NCBI RefSeq assembly: GCF_052857255.1
Contig: NW_027526657.1
Location: 1 to 64,000, forward strand
DNA from: Amblyomma americanum
Taxonomy: Eukaryota > Arthropoda > Arachnida > Ixodida > Ixodidae
Direction of reading: 5' to 3'
Length of the DNA: 64,000 nucleotides
The notes beneath the pieces were generated by a model that ran no database searches, was not told the DNA's origin, and was given only the letters and a program-made list of their open reading frames with translations. This document shows, in pieces, positions 10,774 to 23,482 of this stretch. Both the position numbers and the translations under genes were made by a program. Positions within the stretch are counted from its first letter, which is position 1. Each line of letters opens with the position of its first letter.

Positions 10774-11801
10774 GACGAGTATCACGTGCATACTTGTAAA
10801 ACCGATGTGTTCAGATTTAGCTCGTTTCGGTCTAAAACAGCTTGTTTCGTTGTATTAGGCACGAATACATGCTTTTCGCGCAGTTATAAGAGAAAAAGTT
10901 TTGACGAGTATCACGTGGAACACTTGTAATACCGATGTGTTGTGATTTAGCTCGTTTCGGTTTAAAACAGCTTGTTTCGCTGTATTAAGCAAGAATACAT
11001 GCTTTTCGCGCAGTTATAAGAGAAAAAGTTTTGACGCGTATCAGAGGAACACTTGTAAAACCGATGTGTTCAGATTTAGCTCGTTTCGGTCTGAAACAGC
11101 TTGTTTCGTTGTATTAAGCACGAATACATGCTTTTCGCGCAGTTATAAGAGAAAAAGTTTAGACGCGTATCAGAGGAACACTTGTAAAACCGATGTGTTG
11201 TGATTTAGCTCGTTTCGGTGTAAAACAGCTTGTTTCGTAGTATTAAGCAAGAATACATGCTTTTCGCGCAGTTATAAGAGAAAAAGTTTTGACGCGTATT
11301 AGAGGAACACTTGTAAAACCTTTGTGTTGTGATTTAGCTCGTTTCGGTCTAAAACAGCTTGTTTAGCTGTATTAAGCAAGAATACATGCTTTTCGCGCAG
11401 TTATAAGAGAAAAAGTTTTGACGCGTGTCACAGGGACACTTGTAAAACCGATGTGTTCAGATTTAGCTCGTTTCGGTCTAAAACAACTTGTTTCGTTGTA
11501 TTAAGCACGAATACATGCTTTACGCGCAGTTATAGAAGAAAGAGTTTTGACGCCTATTAGAGAGACACTTTTAAAACCGATGTGTTATGATTTAGCTCGT
11601 TTCGGTCTAAAACAGCTTGTTTCGTTGTATTAAGCAAGAATACATGCTTTTCGCGCAGTTATAAGAGAGAAAGTTTTGACGAGTATCACGTGGATACTTG
11701 TAAAACCGATGTGTTCAGATTTAGCTCGTTTCGGTCTAAAATAGCTTGTTTCGTTGTATTAAGCAAGAATACATGCTTTACGCGCAGTTATAAGAGAAAA
11801 A

Positions 11802-14800
11802 GCTTTAAAGGCGTGTCACAGGGACACTTGTAAAACCGATGTGTTCAGATTTACCTCGTTTCGGTCTAAAACAGCTTGTTTCGTTGGACTAAGCACGAAT
11901 ACATGCTTTTCGCGCAGCTATAAGAGAAAAAAGAGTTGACGCGTATTAGAGGAACACTTGTAAAACCGATGTGTTGTGATTTAGCTCGTTTCGGTCTAAA
12001 ACAGCTTGTTTCGCTGTATTAGGCAATAATACATGCTTTTCGCGCAGTTATAAGAGAAATAAATTTGACGCGTATCAGAGGAACACTTGTAAAACCGATG
12101 TGTTGTGATTTAGCTCGTTTTGGTCTAAAACAGCTTGTTTCGCTGTATTAAGCAGGAATACATGCTTTTCGCGCAGTTATAAGAGAAAAAGTTTTAAAGG
12201 CATGTCACAAGGACACTTGTAAAACCGATGTGTTCAGATTTACCCCGTTTTGGTCTAAAACAGCTTGTTTCGTTGGACTAAGCAAGAATACATGCTTTTC
12301 GCGCAGTTATAAGAGAAAAAAGTTTTGATGCGTATCAGAGGAACACTTGTAAAACCGATGTTTTCAGATTTAGCTCGTTTCGGTCTAAAACAGCTTGTTT
12401 CGTTGTATGAAGCAAGAATACATGCTTTTCGCGCAGTTATAAGAGAAAAAGTTTTGACGCGTATTAGAGAGACACTTGTAAAACCGATGTGTTGTGATTT
12501 AGCTCGTTTCGGTCTAAAACAGCTTGTTTCGTTGTATTAAGCAAAAATACATGCTTTTCGCGCAGTTATAAGAGAAAAAGTTTTGACGAGTATCACGTGG
12601 ATACGTGTAAAACCGATGTGTTCAGATTTAGCTCGTTTCGGTCTAAAACAGCTTGTTTCGTTGTATTAAGCAAGAATACATGCTTTTCGCGCAGTTATAA
12701 GAGAAAAAGTTTTGACGCGTATTAGAGAGACACTTGTAAAACCGATGTGTTGTTATTTAGCTCGTTTCGATCTAAAACAGCTTGATTTGCTGTATTAAGC
12801 AAGAATACATGCTTTTCGCGCAGTTATAAAAGAAAAAGTTTTGACGCGTATCAGAGGAACACTTGTAAAACCGATGTGTTGTAATTTAGCTCATTTCGGT
12901 CTAAAACAGCTTGTTTCGCTGTATTAAGCAAGAATACATGCTTTTCGCGCAGTTATAAGAGAAAAAGTTTTGACGAGTATCACGTGGATACGTGTAAAAC
13001 CGATGTGTTAAGATTTAGCTCGTTTCGGTCTAAAACAGCTTGTTTCGTTGTATTAAGCAAGAATACATGCTTTTCGCGCAGTTATAAGAGAAAAAGTTTT
13101 GACGCGTATTAGAGGAACGCTTGTAAAACCTTTGTGTTGTGATTTAGCTCGTTTCGGTCTAAAACAGCTTGTTTCGCTGTATTAGGCAAGAATACATGCT
13201 TTTCGCGCAGTTATAAGAGAAAAAGTTTTGACGCGTGTCACAGGGACACTTGTAAAACCGATGTGTTCAGATTTAGCTCGTTTCGGTCTAAAACAACTTT
13301 TTTCGTTGTATTAAGCACGAATACATGCATTACGCGCAGTTATAGAAGAAAAAGTTTTGACGCCTATTAGAGAGACACTTGTAAAACCGATGTGTTATGA
13401 TTTAGCTCGTTTCGGTCTAAAACAGCTTGTTTCGTTGTATTAGGCAAGAATACATGCTTTTCGCGCAGTTATAAGAGAAAGTTTTGACGAGTATCACGTG
13501 GATACTTGTAAAACCGATGTGTTCAGATTTAGCTCGTTTCGGTCTAAAACAGCTTGTTTCATTGTATTAAGCAAGAATACATGCTTTACGCGCAGTTATA
13601 GAAGAAAAAGTTTTGACGCGTATCAGAGAGACACTTGTAAAACCGATGTGTTGTGATTTAGCTCGTTTCGGTCTAAAACAGCTTGTTTCGTTGTATTAAG
13701 CAAGAATACATGCTTTTCGCGCAGTTATAAGAGAAAAAGTTTAGACGAGTATCACGTGGATACTTGTAAAACCGATGTGTTCAGATTTAGCTCGTTTCGG
13801 TCTAAAACAGCTTGTTTCGTTGTATTAAGCACGAATACATGCTTTTCGCGCAGTTATAAGAGAAAAAGTTTTGACGAGTATCACGTCGAACACTTGTAAT
13901 ACCGATGTGTTGTGATTGAGCTCGTTTCGGTTTAAAACAGCTTGTTTCGCTGTATTAAGCAAGAATACATGCTTTTCGCGCAGTTATAAGAGAAAAAGTT
14001 TTGACGCGTATCAGAGGAACACTTGTAAAACCGATGTGTTCAGATTTAGCTCGTTTCGGTCTGAAACAGCTTGTTTCGTTGTATTAAGCACGAATACATG
14101 CTTTTCGCGCAGTTATAAAAGAAAAAGTTTAGACGCGTATCAGAGGAACACTTGTAATACCGATGTGTTGTTATTTAGCTCGTTTCGGTCTAAAACAGCT
14201 TGATTTGCTGTATTAAGCAAGAATACATGCTTTTCGCGCAGTTATAAAAGAAAAAGTTTTGACGCGTATCAGAGGAACACTTGTAAAACCGATGTGTTGT
14301 GATTTAGCTCGTTTCGGTCTAAAACAGCTTGTTTCGCTGTATTAAGCAAGAATACATGCTTTTCGCGCAGTTATAAGAGAAAAAGTTTTGACGAGTATCA
14401 CGTGGATACGTGTAAAACCGATGTGTTCAGATTTAGCTCGTTTCGGTCTAAAACAGCTTGTTTCGTTGTATTAAGCAAGAATACATGCTTTTCGCGCAGT
14501 TATAAGAGAAAAAGTTTTGACGCGTATTAGAGAGACACTTGTAAAACCGATGTGTTGTGATTTAGCTCTTTTCGGTCTAAAACAGCTTGTTTCGTTGTAT
14601 TAAGCAAGAATACATGCTTTTCGCGCAGTTATAAGAGAAAAAGTTTTGACGAGTATCACGTGGATACTTGTAAAACCGATGTGTTCAGATTTAGCTCGTT
14701 TCGGTCAAAAACAGCTTGTTTCGTTGTATTAAGCACGAATACATGCTTTTCGCGCAGTTAAAAGAGAAAAAGTTTTGACGAGTATCACGTGGAACACTTC

Positions 14801-14901
14801 TAATACCGATGTGTTGTGATTTAGCTCGTTTCGGTCTAAAACAGCTTGTTTCGCTGTATTAAGCACGAATACATGCTTTTCGCGCAGTTATAGGAGAAAA
14901 A
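11802..14901. repeat. 24-monomer higher-order unit, copy 2 (3,100 bp)
   Basis: Begins with the same ten monomers as copy 1 (K N O L M T E T R E). It then takes a different path: t (cctttg), Q, S, E, R', an E with tagacgag, e with cgtcgaac and gattgagctcg, R, r, R, E, T, E, e. It still has 24 monomers before the next K at 14902. Equal length with unlike content suggests conversion or exchange between units in register. The e monomer with gattgagctcg (13914) recurs at 16629 and 17791. Confidence 0.88.
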
Positions 14902-15425
14902 GCTTTAAAGGCGTGTCACAGGGACACTTGTAAAACCGATGTGTTCAGATTTACCTCGTTTCGGTCTAAAACAGCTTGTTTCGTTGGACTAAGCACGAAT
15001 ACATGCTTTTCGCGCAGCTATAAGAGAAAAAAGAGTTGACGCGTATCAGAGGAACACTTGTAAAACCGATGTGTTGTGATTTAGCTCGTTTCGGTCTAAA
15101 ACAGCTTGTTTCGCTGTATTAGGCAATAATACATGCTTTTCGCGCAGTTATAAGAGAAAAAAATTTGACGCGTATCAGAGGAACACTTGTAAAACCGATG
15201 TGTTCAGATTTACCCCGTTTCGGTCTAAAACAGCATGTTTCGTTGGACTAAGCAAGAATACATGCTTTTCGCGCAGTTATAAGAGAAAAAAGTTTTGATG
15301 CGTATCAGAGGAACACTTGTAAAACCGATGTTTTCAGATTTAGCTCGTTTCGGTCTAAAACAGCTTGTTTCGTTGTATTAAGCAAGAATACATGCTTTTC
15401 GCGCAGTTATAAGAGAAAAAGTTTT
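14902..15425. repeat. Cassette copy with O/L fusion monomer
   Basis: K and N are normal, but the next unit starts as O (aaatttgacgcg) and ends as L (gttcagatttaccccg, ttggactaag). One monomer is missing, so the cassette is 524 bp and not 654. The exchange lies inside the block common to both parents, cacttgtaaaaccgatgtgtt, between about 15186 and 15206. This is a clear record of an unequal crossover in register. Confidence 0.85.
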
Positions 15426-18055
15426 GACGCGTATTAGAGAGACACTTGTAAAACCGATGTGTTGTGATTTAGCTCGTTTCGGTCTAAAACAGCTTGTTTC
15501 GTTGTATTAAGCAAGAATACATGCTTTTCGCGCAGTTATAAGAGAAAAAGTTTTGACGAGTATCACGTGGATACTTGTAAAACCGATGTGTTCAGATTTA
15601 GCTCGTTTCGGTCTAAAACAGCTTGTTTCGTTGTATTAAGCACGAATACATGCTTTTCGCGCAGTTATAAGAGAAAAAGTTTTGACGAGTATCACGTGGA
15701 ACACTTGTAATACCGATGTGTTGTTATTTAGCTCGTTTCGGTCTAATACAGCTTGATTTGCTGTATTAAGCAAGAATACATGCTTTTCGCGCAGTTATAA
15801 AAGAAAAAGTTTTGACGCGTATCAGAGGAACACTTGTAAAACCGATGTGTTGTAATTTAGCTCATTTCGGTCTAAAACAGCTTGTTTCGCTGTATTAAGC
15901 AAGAATACATGCTTTTCGCGCAGTTATAAGAGAAAAAGTTTTGACGAGTATCACGTGGATACGTGTAAAACCGATGTGTTAAGATTTAGCTCGTTTCGGT
16001 CTAAAACAGCTTGTTTCGTTGTATTAAGCAAGAATACATGCTTTTCGCGCAGTTATAAGAGAAAAAGTTTTGACGCGTATTAGAGGAACGCTTGTAAAAC
16101 CTTTGTGTTGTGATTTAGCTCGTTTCGGTCTAAAACAGCTTGTTTCGCTGTATTAGGCAAGAATACATGCTTTTCGCGCAGTTATAAGAGAAAAAGTTTT
16201 GACGAGTATCACGTGGATACTTGTAAAACCGATGTGTTCAGATTTAGCTCGTTTCGGTCTAAAACAGCTTGTTTCATTGTATTAAGCAAGAATACATGCT
16301 TTACGCGCAGTTATAGAAGAAAAAGTTTTGACGCGTATCAGAGAGACACTTGTAAAACCGATGTGTTGTGATTTAGCTCGTTTCGGTCTAAAACAGCTTG
16401 TTTCGTTGTATTAAGCAAGAATACATGCTTTTCGCGCAGTTATAAGAGAAAAAGTTTAGACGAGTATCACGTGGATGCTTGTAAAACCGATGTGTTCAGA
16501 TTTAGCTCGTTTCGGTCTAAAACAGCTTGTTTCGTTGTATTAAGCACGAATACATGCTTTTCGCGCAGTTATAAGAGAAAAAGTTTTGACGAGTATCACG
16601 TCGAACACTTGTAATACCGATGTGTTGTGATTGAGCTCGTTTCGGTTTAAAACAGCTTGTTTCGCTGTATTAAGCAAGAATACATGCTTTTCGCGCAGTT
16701 ATAAGAGAAAAAGTTTTGACGCGTATCAGAGGAACACTTGTAAAACCGATGTGTTCAGATTTAGCTCGTTTCGGTCTGAAACAGCTTGTTTCGTTGTATT
16801 AAGCACGAATACATGCTTTTCGCGCAGTTATAAAAGAAAAAGTTTAGACGCGTATCAGAGGAACACTTGTAATACCGATGTGTTGTGATTTAGCTCGTTT
16901 CGGTCTAAAACAGCTTGTTTCGCTGTATTAAGCAAGAATACATGCTTTTCGCGCAGTTATAAGAGAAAAAGTTTTGACGAGTATCACGTGGATACGTGTA
17001 AAACCGATGTGTTCAGATTTAGCTCGTTTCGGTCTAAAACAGCTTGTTTCGCTGTATTAAGCAAGAATACATGCTTTTCGCGCAGTTATAAGAGAAAAAG
17101 TTTTGACGAGTATCACGGTGATACGTGTAAAACCGATGTGTTAAGATTTAGCTCGTTTCGGTCTAAAACAGCTTGTTTCGTTGTATTAAGCAAGAATACA
17201 TGCTTTTCGCGCAGTTATAAGAGAAAAAGTTTTGACGCGTATTAGAGGAACGCTTGTAAAACCTTTGTGTTGTGATTTAGCTCGTTTCGGTCTAAAACAG
17301 CTTGTTTCGCTGTATTAGGCAAGAATACATGCTTTTCGCGCAGTTATAAGAGAAAAAGTTTTGACCAGTATCACGTGGATACTTGTAAAACCGATGTGTT
17401 CAGATTTAGCTCGTTTCGGTCTAAAACAGCTTGTTTCATTGTATTAAGCAAGAATACATGCTTTACGCGCAGTTATAGAAGAAAAAGTTTTGACGCGTAT
17501 CAGAGAGACACTTGTAAAACCGATGTGTTGTGATTTAGCTCGTTTCGGTCTAAAACAGCTTGTTTCGTTGTATTAAGCAAGAATACATGCTTTTCGCGCA
17601 GTTATAAGAGAAAAAGTTTAGACGAGTATCACGTGGATGCTTGTAAAACCGATGTGTTCAGATTTAGCTCGTTTCGGTCTAAAACAGCTTGTTTCGTTGT
17701 ATTAAGCACGAATACATGCTTTTCGCGCAGTTATAAGAGAAAAAGTTTTGACGAGTATCACGTCGAACACTTGTAATACCGATGTGTTGTGATTGAGCTC
17801 GTTTCGGTTTAAAACAGCTTGTTTCGCTGTATTAAGCAAGAATACATGCTTTTCGCGCAGTTATAAGAGAAAAAGTTTTGACGAGTATCACGTGGATACG
17901 TGTAAAACCGATGTGTTGTGATTTAGCTCGTTTCGGTCTAAAACAGCTTGTTTCGTTGTATTAAGCAAGAATACATGCTTTTCGCGCAGTTATAAGAGAA
18001 AAAGTTTTGACGAGTATCACGTGGAACACTTGTAATACCGATGTGTTGTGATTTA
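15426..18055. repeat. Nine-monomer tandem duplication and flanks (1,162 bp)
   Basis: From E at 15943 the order E (gttaagattt), t (cctttg, attaggcaag), E (cattg), R', E (gatgcttg), e (cgtcgaac, gattgagctcg), R, r, E runs to 17104, and the first six monomers repeat at 17105-17876. The offset is 1,162 bp by gttaagattt (15979 and 17141) and gattgagctc (16629 and 17791). The second copy has cacggtgatacgtg for cacgtggatacgtg and gaccag for gacgag. E and e monomers fill the rest to 18055. Confidence 0.85.
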
Positions 18056-18396
18056 GCTCGTTTCGGTTTAAAACAGCTTGTTTCGCTGTATTAAGCAAGA
18101 ATACATGCTTTTCGCGCAGTTATAAGAGAAAAAGTTTTGACGCGTATCAGAGGAACACTTGTAAAACTGATGTGTTCAGATTTAGCTCGTTTCGGTCTAA
18201 AACAGCTTGTTTCGCTGTATTAAGCAAGAATACATGCTTTTCGTGCAGTTATAAGAGAAAAAGTTTTGACGCGTATCAGAGGAACACTTGTAAAACCGAT
18301 GTGTTCAGATTTAGCTCGTTTCGGTCTAAAACAGCTTGTTTCGTTGTATTAAGCACGAATACATGCTTTACGCGCAGTTATAGAAGAAAAAGTTTT

Positions 18397-18523
18397 GACG
18401 CGTATCAGAGACACTTGTAAAACCGATGTGTTGTGATTTAGCTCGTTTCGGTCTAAAACAGCTTGTTTCGTTGTATTAAGCAAGAATACATGCTTTTCGC
18501 GCAGTTATAAGAGAAAAAGTTTT
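18397..18523. repeat. Monomer type X (127 bp, cagagacacttg)
   Basis: Type X starts gacgcgtatcagagacacttg. It is the R' type (cagagagacac) minus one GA dinucleotide, consistent with slippage in GAGAGA. The same short form recurs near 2518, 6518, 18397, 23824, 30547, 36871, 44757, 46571, 49455, 56692, 60952 and 62757. Where I checked, it is followed by an E monomer with gattaagctcg (gataaagctcg at 62925), so it is inherited as part of a module and did not arise repeatedly. Confidence 0.85.
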
Positions 18524-20324
18524 GACGAGTATCACGTGGAACACTTGTAATACCGATGTGTTGTGATTTAGCTCGTTTCGGTTTAAAACAGCTTGTTTCG
18601 CTGTATTAAGCAAGAATACATGCTTTTCGCGCAGTTATAAGAGAAAAAGTTTTGACGCGTATCAGAGGAACACTTGTAAAACTGATGTGTTCAGATTTAG
18701 CTCGTTTCGGTCTGAAACAGCTTGTTTCGTTGTATTAGGCACGAATACATGCTTTTCGCGCAGTTATAAGAGAAAAAGTTTAGACGTGTATCAGAGGTAC
18801 ACTTGTAAAACCGATGTGTTGTGATTTAGCTCGTTTCGGTCTAAAACAGCTTGTTTCGTAGTATTAAGCAAGAATACATGCTTTTCGCGCAGTTATAAGA
18901 GAAAAAGTTTTGACGCCTATTAGAGAGACACTTGTAAAACCGATGTGTTATGATTTAGCTCGTTTCGGTCTAAAACAGCTTGTTTCGTTGTATTAAGCAA
19001 GAATACATGCTTTTCGCGCAGTTATAAGAGAAAGTTTTGACGAGTATCACGTGGATACTTGTAAAACCGATGTGTTCAGATTTAGCTCGTTTCGGTCTAA
19101 AACAGATTGTTTCATTGTATTAAGCAAGAATACATGCTTTACGCGCAGTTATAGAAGAAAAAGTTTTGACGCGTATCAGAGAGACACTTGTAAAACCGAT
19201 GTGTTGTGATTTAGCTCGTTTCGGTCTAAAACAGCTTGTTTCGTTGTATTAAGCAATAATACATGCTTTTCGCGCAGTTATAAGAGAAAAAGTTTTGACG
19301 AGTATCACGTGCATACTTGTAAAACCGATGTGTTCAGATTTAGCTCGTTTCGGTCTAAAACAGCTTGTTTCGTTGTATTAAGCACGAATACATGCTTTTC
19401 GCGCAGTTATAAGAGAAAAAGTTTTGACGAGTATCACGTGGAACACTTGTAATACCGATGTGTTGTGATTTAGCTCGTTTCGGTTTAAAACAGCTTGTTT
19501 CGCTGTATTAGGCAAGAATACATGCTTTTCGCGCAGTTATAAGAGAAAAAGTTTTGACGCGTATCAGAGGAACACTTGTAAAACCGATGTGTTCAGATTT
19601 AGCTCGTTTCGGTCTGAAACAGCTTGTTTCGTTGTATTAAGCACGAATACATGCTTTTCGCGCAGTTATAAGAGAAAAAGTTTAGACGCGTATCAGAGGA
19701 ACACTTGTAAAACCGATGTGTTGTGATTTAGCTCGTTTCGGTGTAAAACAGCTTGTTTCGTAGTATTAAGCAAGAATACATGCTTTTCGCGCAGTTATAA
19801 GAGAAAAAGTTTTGACGCGTATTAGAGGAACACTTGTAAAACCTTTGTGTTGTGATTTAGCTCGTTTCGGTCTAAAACAGCTTGTTTAGCTGTATTAAGC
19901 AAGAATACATGCTTTTCGCGCAGTTATAAGAGAAAAAGTTTTGACGCGTGTCACAGGGACACTTGTAATACCGATGTGTTCAGATTTAGCTCGTTTCGGT
20001 CTAAAACAACTTGTTTCGTTGTATTAAGCACGAATACATGCTTTACGCGCAGTTATAGAAGAAAGAGTTTTGACGCCTATTAGAGAGACACTTGTAAAAC
20101 GGATGTGTTATGATTTAGCTCGTTTCGGTCTAAAACAGCTTGTTTCGTTGTATTAAGCAAGAATACATGCTTTTCGCGCAGTTATAAGAGAGAAAGTTTT
20201 GACGAGTATCACGTGGATACTTGTAAAACCGATGTGTTCAGATTTAGCTCGTTTCGGTCTAAAACAGCTTGTTTCGCTGTATTAAGCACGAATACATGCT
20301 TTTCGCGCAGTTATAAGAGAAAAA

Positions 20325-20978
20325 GCTTTAAAGGCGTGTCACAGGGACACTTGTAAAACCGATGTGTTCAGATTTACCTCGTTTCGGTCTAAAACAGCTT
20401 GTTTCGTAGGACTAAGCACGAATACATGCTTTTCGCGCAGCTATAAGAGAAAAAAGAGTTGACGCGTATCAGAGGAACACTTGTAAAACCGATGTGTTGT
20501 GATTTAGCTCGTTTCGGTCTAAAACAGCTTGTTTCGCTGTATTAGGCAATAATACATGCTTTTCGCGCAGTTATAAGAGAATAAAATTTGACGCGTATCA
20601 GAGGAACACTTGTAAAACCGATGTGTTGTGATTTAGCTCGTTTTGGTCTAAAACAGCTTGTTTCGCTGTATTAAGCAGGAATACATGCTTTTCGCGCAGT
20701 TATAAGAGAAAAAGTTTTAAAGGCATGTCACAAGGACACTTGTAAAACCGATGTGTTCAGATTTACCCCGTTTCGGTCTAAAACAGCTTGTTTCGTTGGA
20801 CTAAGCAAGAATACATGCTTTTCGCGCAGTTATAAGAGAAAAAAGTTTTGATGCGTATCAGAGGAACACTTGTAAAACCGATGTTTTCAGATTTAGCTCG
20901 TTTCGGTCTAAAACAGCTTGTTTCGTTGTATTAAGCAAGAATACATGCTTTTCGCGCAGTTATAAGAGAAAAAGTTTT
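20325..20978. repeat. Cassette K-N-O-L-M, full copy
   Basis: A 654 bp complete cassette. O has agagaataaaatttgacg, a variant shared with the duplicate at 25752-26405. K has ttcgtaggactaagc where other copies read ttcgttggactaagc. Unlike the 9 and 12 kb copies, it is followed by an R monomer with ctcatttcgg and not by T. Confidence 0.88.
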
Positions 20979-22395
20979 GACGCGTATCAGAGGAACACTT
21001 GTAAAACCGATGTGTTGTGATTTAGCTCATTTCGGTCTAAAACAGCTTGTTTCGCTGTATTAAGCAAGAATACATGCTTTTCGCGCAGTTATAAGAGAAA
21101 AAGTTTTGACGCGTATCAGAGGAACACTTGTAAAACCGATGTGTTGTGATTTAGCTCGTTTCGGTCTAAAACAGCTTGTTTCGCTGTATTAATCAAGAAT
21201 ACATGCTTTTCGCGCAGTTATAAGAGAAAAAGTTTTGACGCGTATCAGAGGAACACTTGTAAAACCGATGTGTTGTGATTTAGCTCGTTTCGGTCTAAAA
21301 CAGCTTGTTTCGTTGGACTAAGCAAGAATACATGCTTTTCGCGCAGTTATAAGAGAAAAAAGTTTTGATGCGTATCAGAGGAACACTTGTAAAACCGATG
21401 TTTTCAGATTTAGCTCGTTTCGGTCTAAAACAGCTTGTTTCGTTGTATTAAGCAAGAATACATGCTTTTCGCGCAGTTATAAGAGAAAAAGTTTTGACGA
21501 GTATCACGTGGATACTTGTAAAACCGATGTGTTCAGATTTAGCTCGTTTCGGTCTAAAACAGCTTGTTTCGTTGTATTAAGCACGAATACATGCTTTTCG
21601 CGCAGTTATAAGAGAAAAAGTTTTGACGAGTATCACGTGGAACACTTGTAATACCGATGTGTTGTTATTTAGCTCGTTTCGGTCTAAAACAGCTTGATTT
21701 GCTGTGTTAAGCAAGAATACATGCTTTTCGCGCAGTTATAAAAGAAAAAGTTTTGACGCGTATCAGAGGAACACTTGTAAAACCGATGTGTTGTGATTTA
21801 GCTCATTTCGGTCTAAAACAGCTTGTTTCGCTGTATTAAGCAAGAATACATGCTTTTCGCGCAGTTATAAGAGAAAAAGTTTTGACGAGTATCACGTGGA
21901 TACGTGTAAAACCGATGTGTTCAGATTTAGCTCGTTTCGGTCTAAAACAGCTTGTTTCGTTGTATTAAGCAAGAATACATGCTTTTCGCGCAGTTATAAG
22001 AGAAAAAGTTTTGACGAGTATCACGTGGATACTTGTAAAACCGATGTGTTCAGATTTAGCTCGTTTCGGTCAAAAACAGCTTGTTTCGTTGTATTAAGCA
22101 CGAATACATGCTTTTCGCGCAGTTATAAGAGAAAAAGTTTTGACGAGTATCACGTGGAACACTTGTAATACCGATGTGTTGTGATTTGGCACGTTTCGGT
22201 CTAAAACAGCTTGTTTCGTTGTATTAAGCAAGAATACATGCTTTTCGCGCAGTTATAAGAGAAAAAGTTTAGACGCGTATCAGAGGAACAATTGTAAAAC
22301 CGATGTGTTGTGATTTAGCTCGTTTCGGTCTAAAACAGCTTGTTTTCCTGTATTAAGCAGAAATACATGCTTTTCGCGCAGTGATAAGAGAAAAA

Positions 22396-23300
22396 GCTTT
22401 AAAGGCGTGTCACAGGGACACTTGTAAAACCGATGTGTTCAGATTTACCTCGTTTCTGTCTAAAACAGCTTGTTTCGTTGGACTAAGCACGAATACATGC
22501 TTTTCGCGCAGCTATAAGAGAAAAAAGAGTTGACGCGTATCAGAGGAACACTTGTAAAACCGATGTGTTGTGATTTAGCTCGTTTCGGTCTAAACAGCTT
22601 GTTTCGCTGTATTAAGCAGGAATACATGCTTTTCGCGCAGTTATAAGAGAAAAAGTTTTAAAGGCATGTCACAAGGACACTTGTAAAACCGATGTGTTCA
22701 GATTTACCCCGTTTCGGTCTAAAACAGCTTGTTTCGTTGGACTAAGCAAGAATGCATGCTTTTTGCGCAGTTATAAGAGAAAAAAGTTTTGATGCGTATC
22801 AGAGGAACACTTGTAAAACCGATGTTTTCAGATTTAGCTCGTTTCGGTCTAAAACAGCTTGTTTCGTTGTATTAAGCAAGAATACATGCTTTTCGCGCAG
22901 TTATAAGAGAAAAAGTTTTGACGCGTATTAGAGAGACACTTGTAAAACCGATGTGTTGTGATTTAGCTCGTTTCGGTCTAAAACAGCTTGTTTCGTTGTA
23001 TTAAGCAAGAATACATGCTTTTCGCGCAGTTATAAGGGAAAAGTTTTGACGCGTATCAGAGGAACACTTGTAAAACCGATGTGTTGTGATTTAGCTCGTT
23101 TCGGTCTAAAACAGCTTGTTTCGCTGTATTAAGCACGAATACATGCTTTTCGCGCAGTTATAAGAGAAAAAGTTTAGACGCGTATGAGAGGAACAATTGT
23201 AAAACCGATGTGTTGTGATTTAGCTCGTTTCGGTCTAAAACAGCTTGTTTTCCTGTATTAAGCAGAAATACATGCTTTTCGCGCAGTGATAAGAGAAAAA
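22396..23300. repeat. Seven-monomer block K-N-L-M-T-R-r (~0.9 kb)
   Basis: K here has cgtttctgtc for cgtttcggtc. N lacks its attaggcaataat end and instead runs into gcaggaatac, so N and O are fused and one monomer is lost. It also carries ggtctaaacagc, one A short. These three marks are shared by the copies at 22396, 27824, 28728 and 33246, so they are inherited. The R monomer follows ataagggaaaag and r has cgtatgagagg in the later copies. A truncated second copy begins at 23301. Confidence 0.85.
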
Positions 23301-23482
23301 GCTTTAAAGGCGTGTCACAGGGACACTTGTAAAACCGATGTGTTCAGATTTACCTCGTTTCTGTCTAAAACAGCTTGTTTCGTTGGACTAAGCACGAATA
23401 CATGCTTTTCGCGCAGCTATAAGAGAAAAAAGAGTTGACGCGTATCAGAGGAACACTTGTAAAACCGATGTGTTGTGATTTA

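Larger units (their letters stand above)
8700..11801. repeat. 24-monomer higher-order unit, copy 1 (3,102 bp)
   Basis: Starts at K and ends before the next K. Order read: K N O L M T E T R E T E e R R R C e R r t Q S E. The cassette and flank (8700 to about 9985) and the C-e-R-r-t-Q-S-E end recur 3,102 bp away. The 9223 stretch with ttgtatgaagcaag recurs exactly at 12325. The last E has the private pair ctaaaatagc and ctttacgcg before a plain ataagag tail; that E is also present at about 8571, just before this unit. Confidence 0.9.
18056..23482. repeat. 42-monomer tandem duplication, copy A (5,427 bp)
   Basis: Copy A of a large tandem duplication. It contains an X module (X at 18397), the C module (19297), a full cassette (20325-20978), R monomers with ctcattt and aatcaag, a second M, the ttatttagctcg form of e, and a seven-monomer block K-N-L-M-T-R-r (22396-23300) whose second copy is cut off by the junction. 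Every landmark recurs 5,427 bp downstream, for example cggtttaaaac at 18064 and 23491. The junction joins the 5' part of an N monomer to an e monomer carrying cggttta. Confidence 0.9.

Noticed and set aside
22590..22605. ggtctaaacagc one-base deletion as a consensus error
   Set aside because: Shared by related N monomers at about 22591, 28017, 28919 and 33437, so it is ancestral to that block. The one at 46622 lies in another monomer type and may still be an error.
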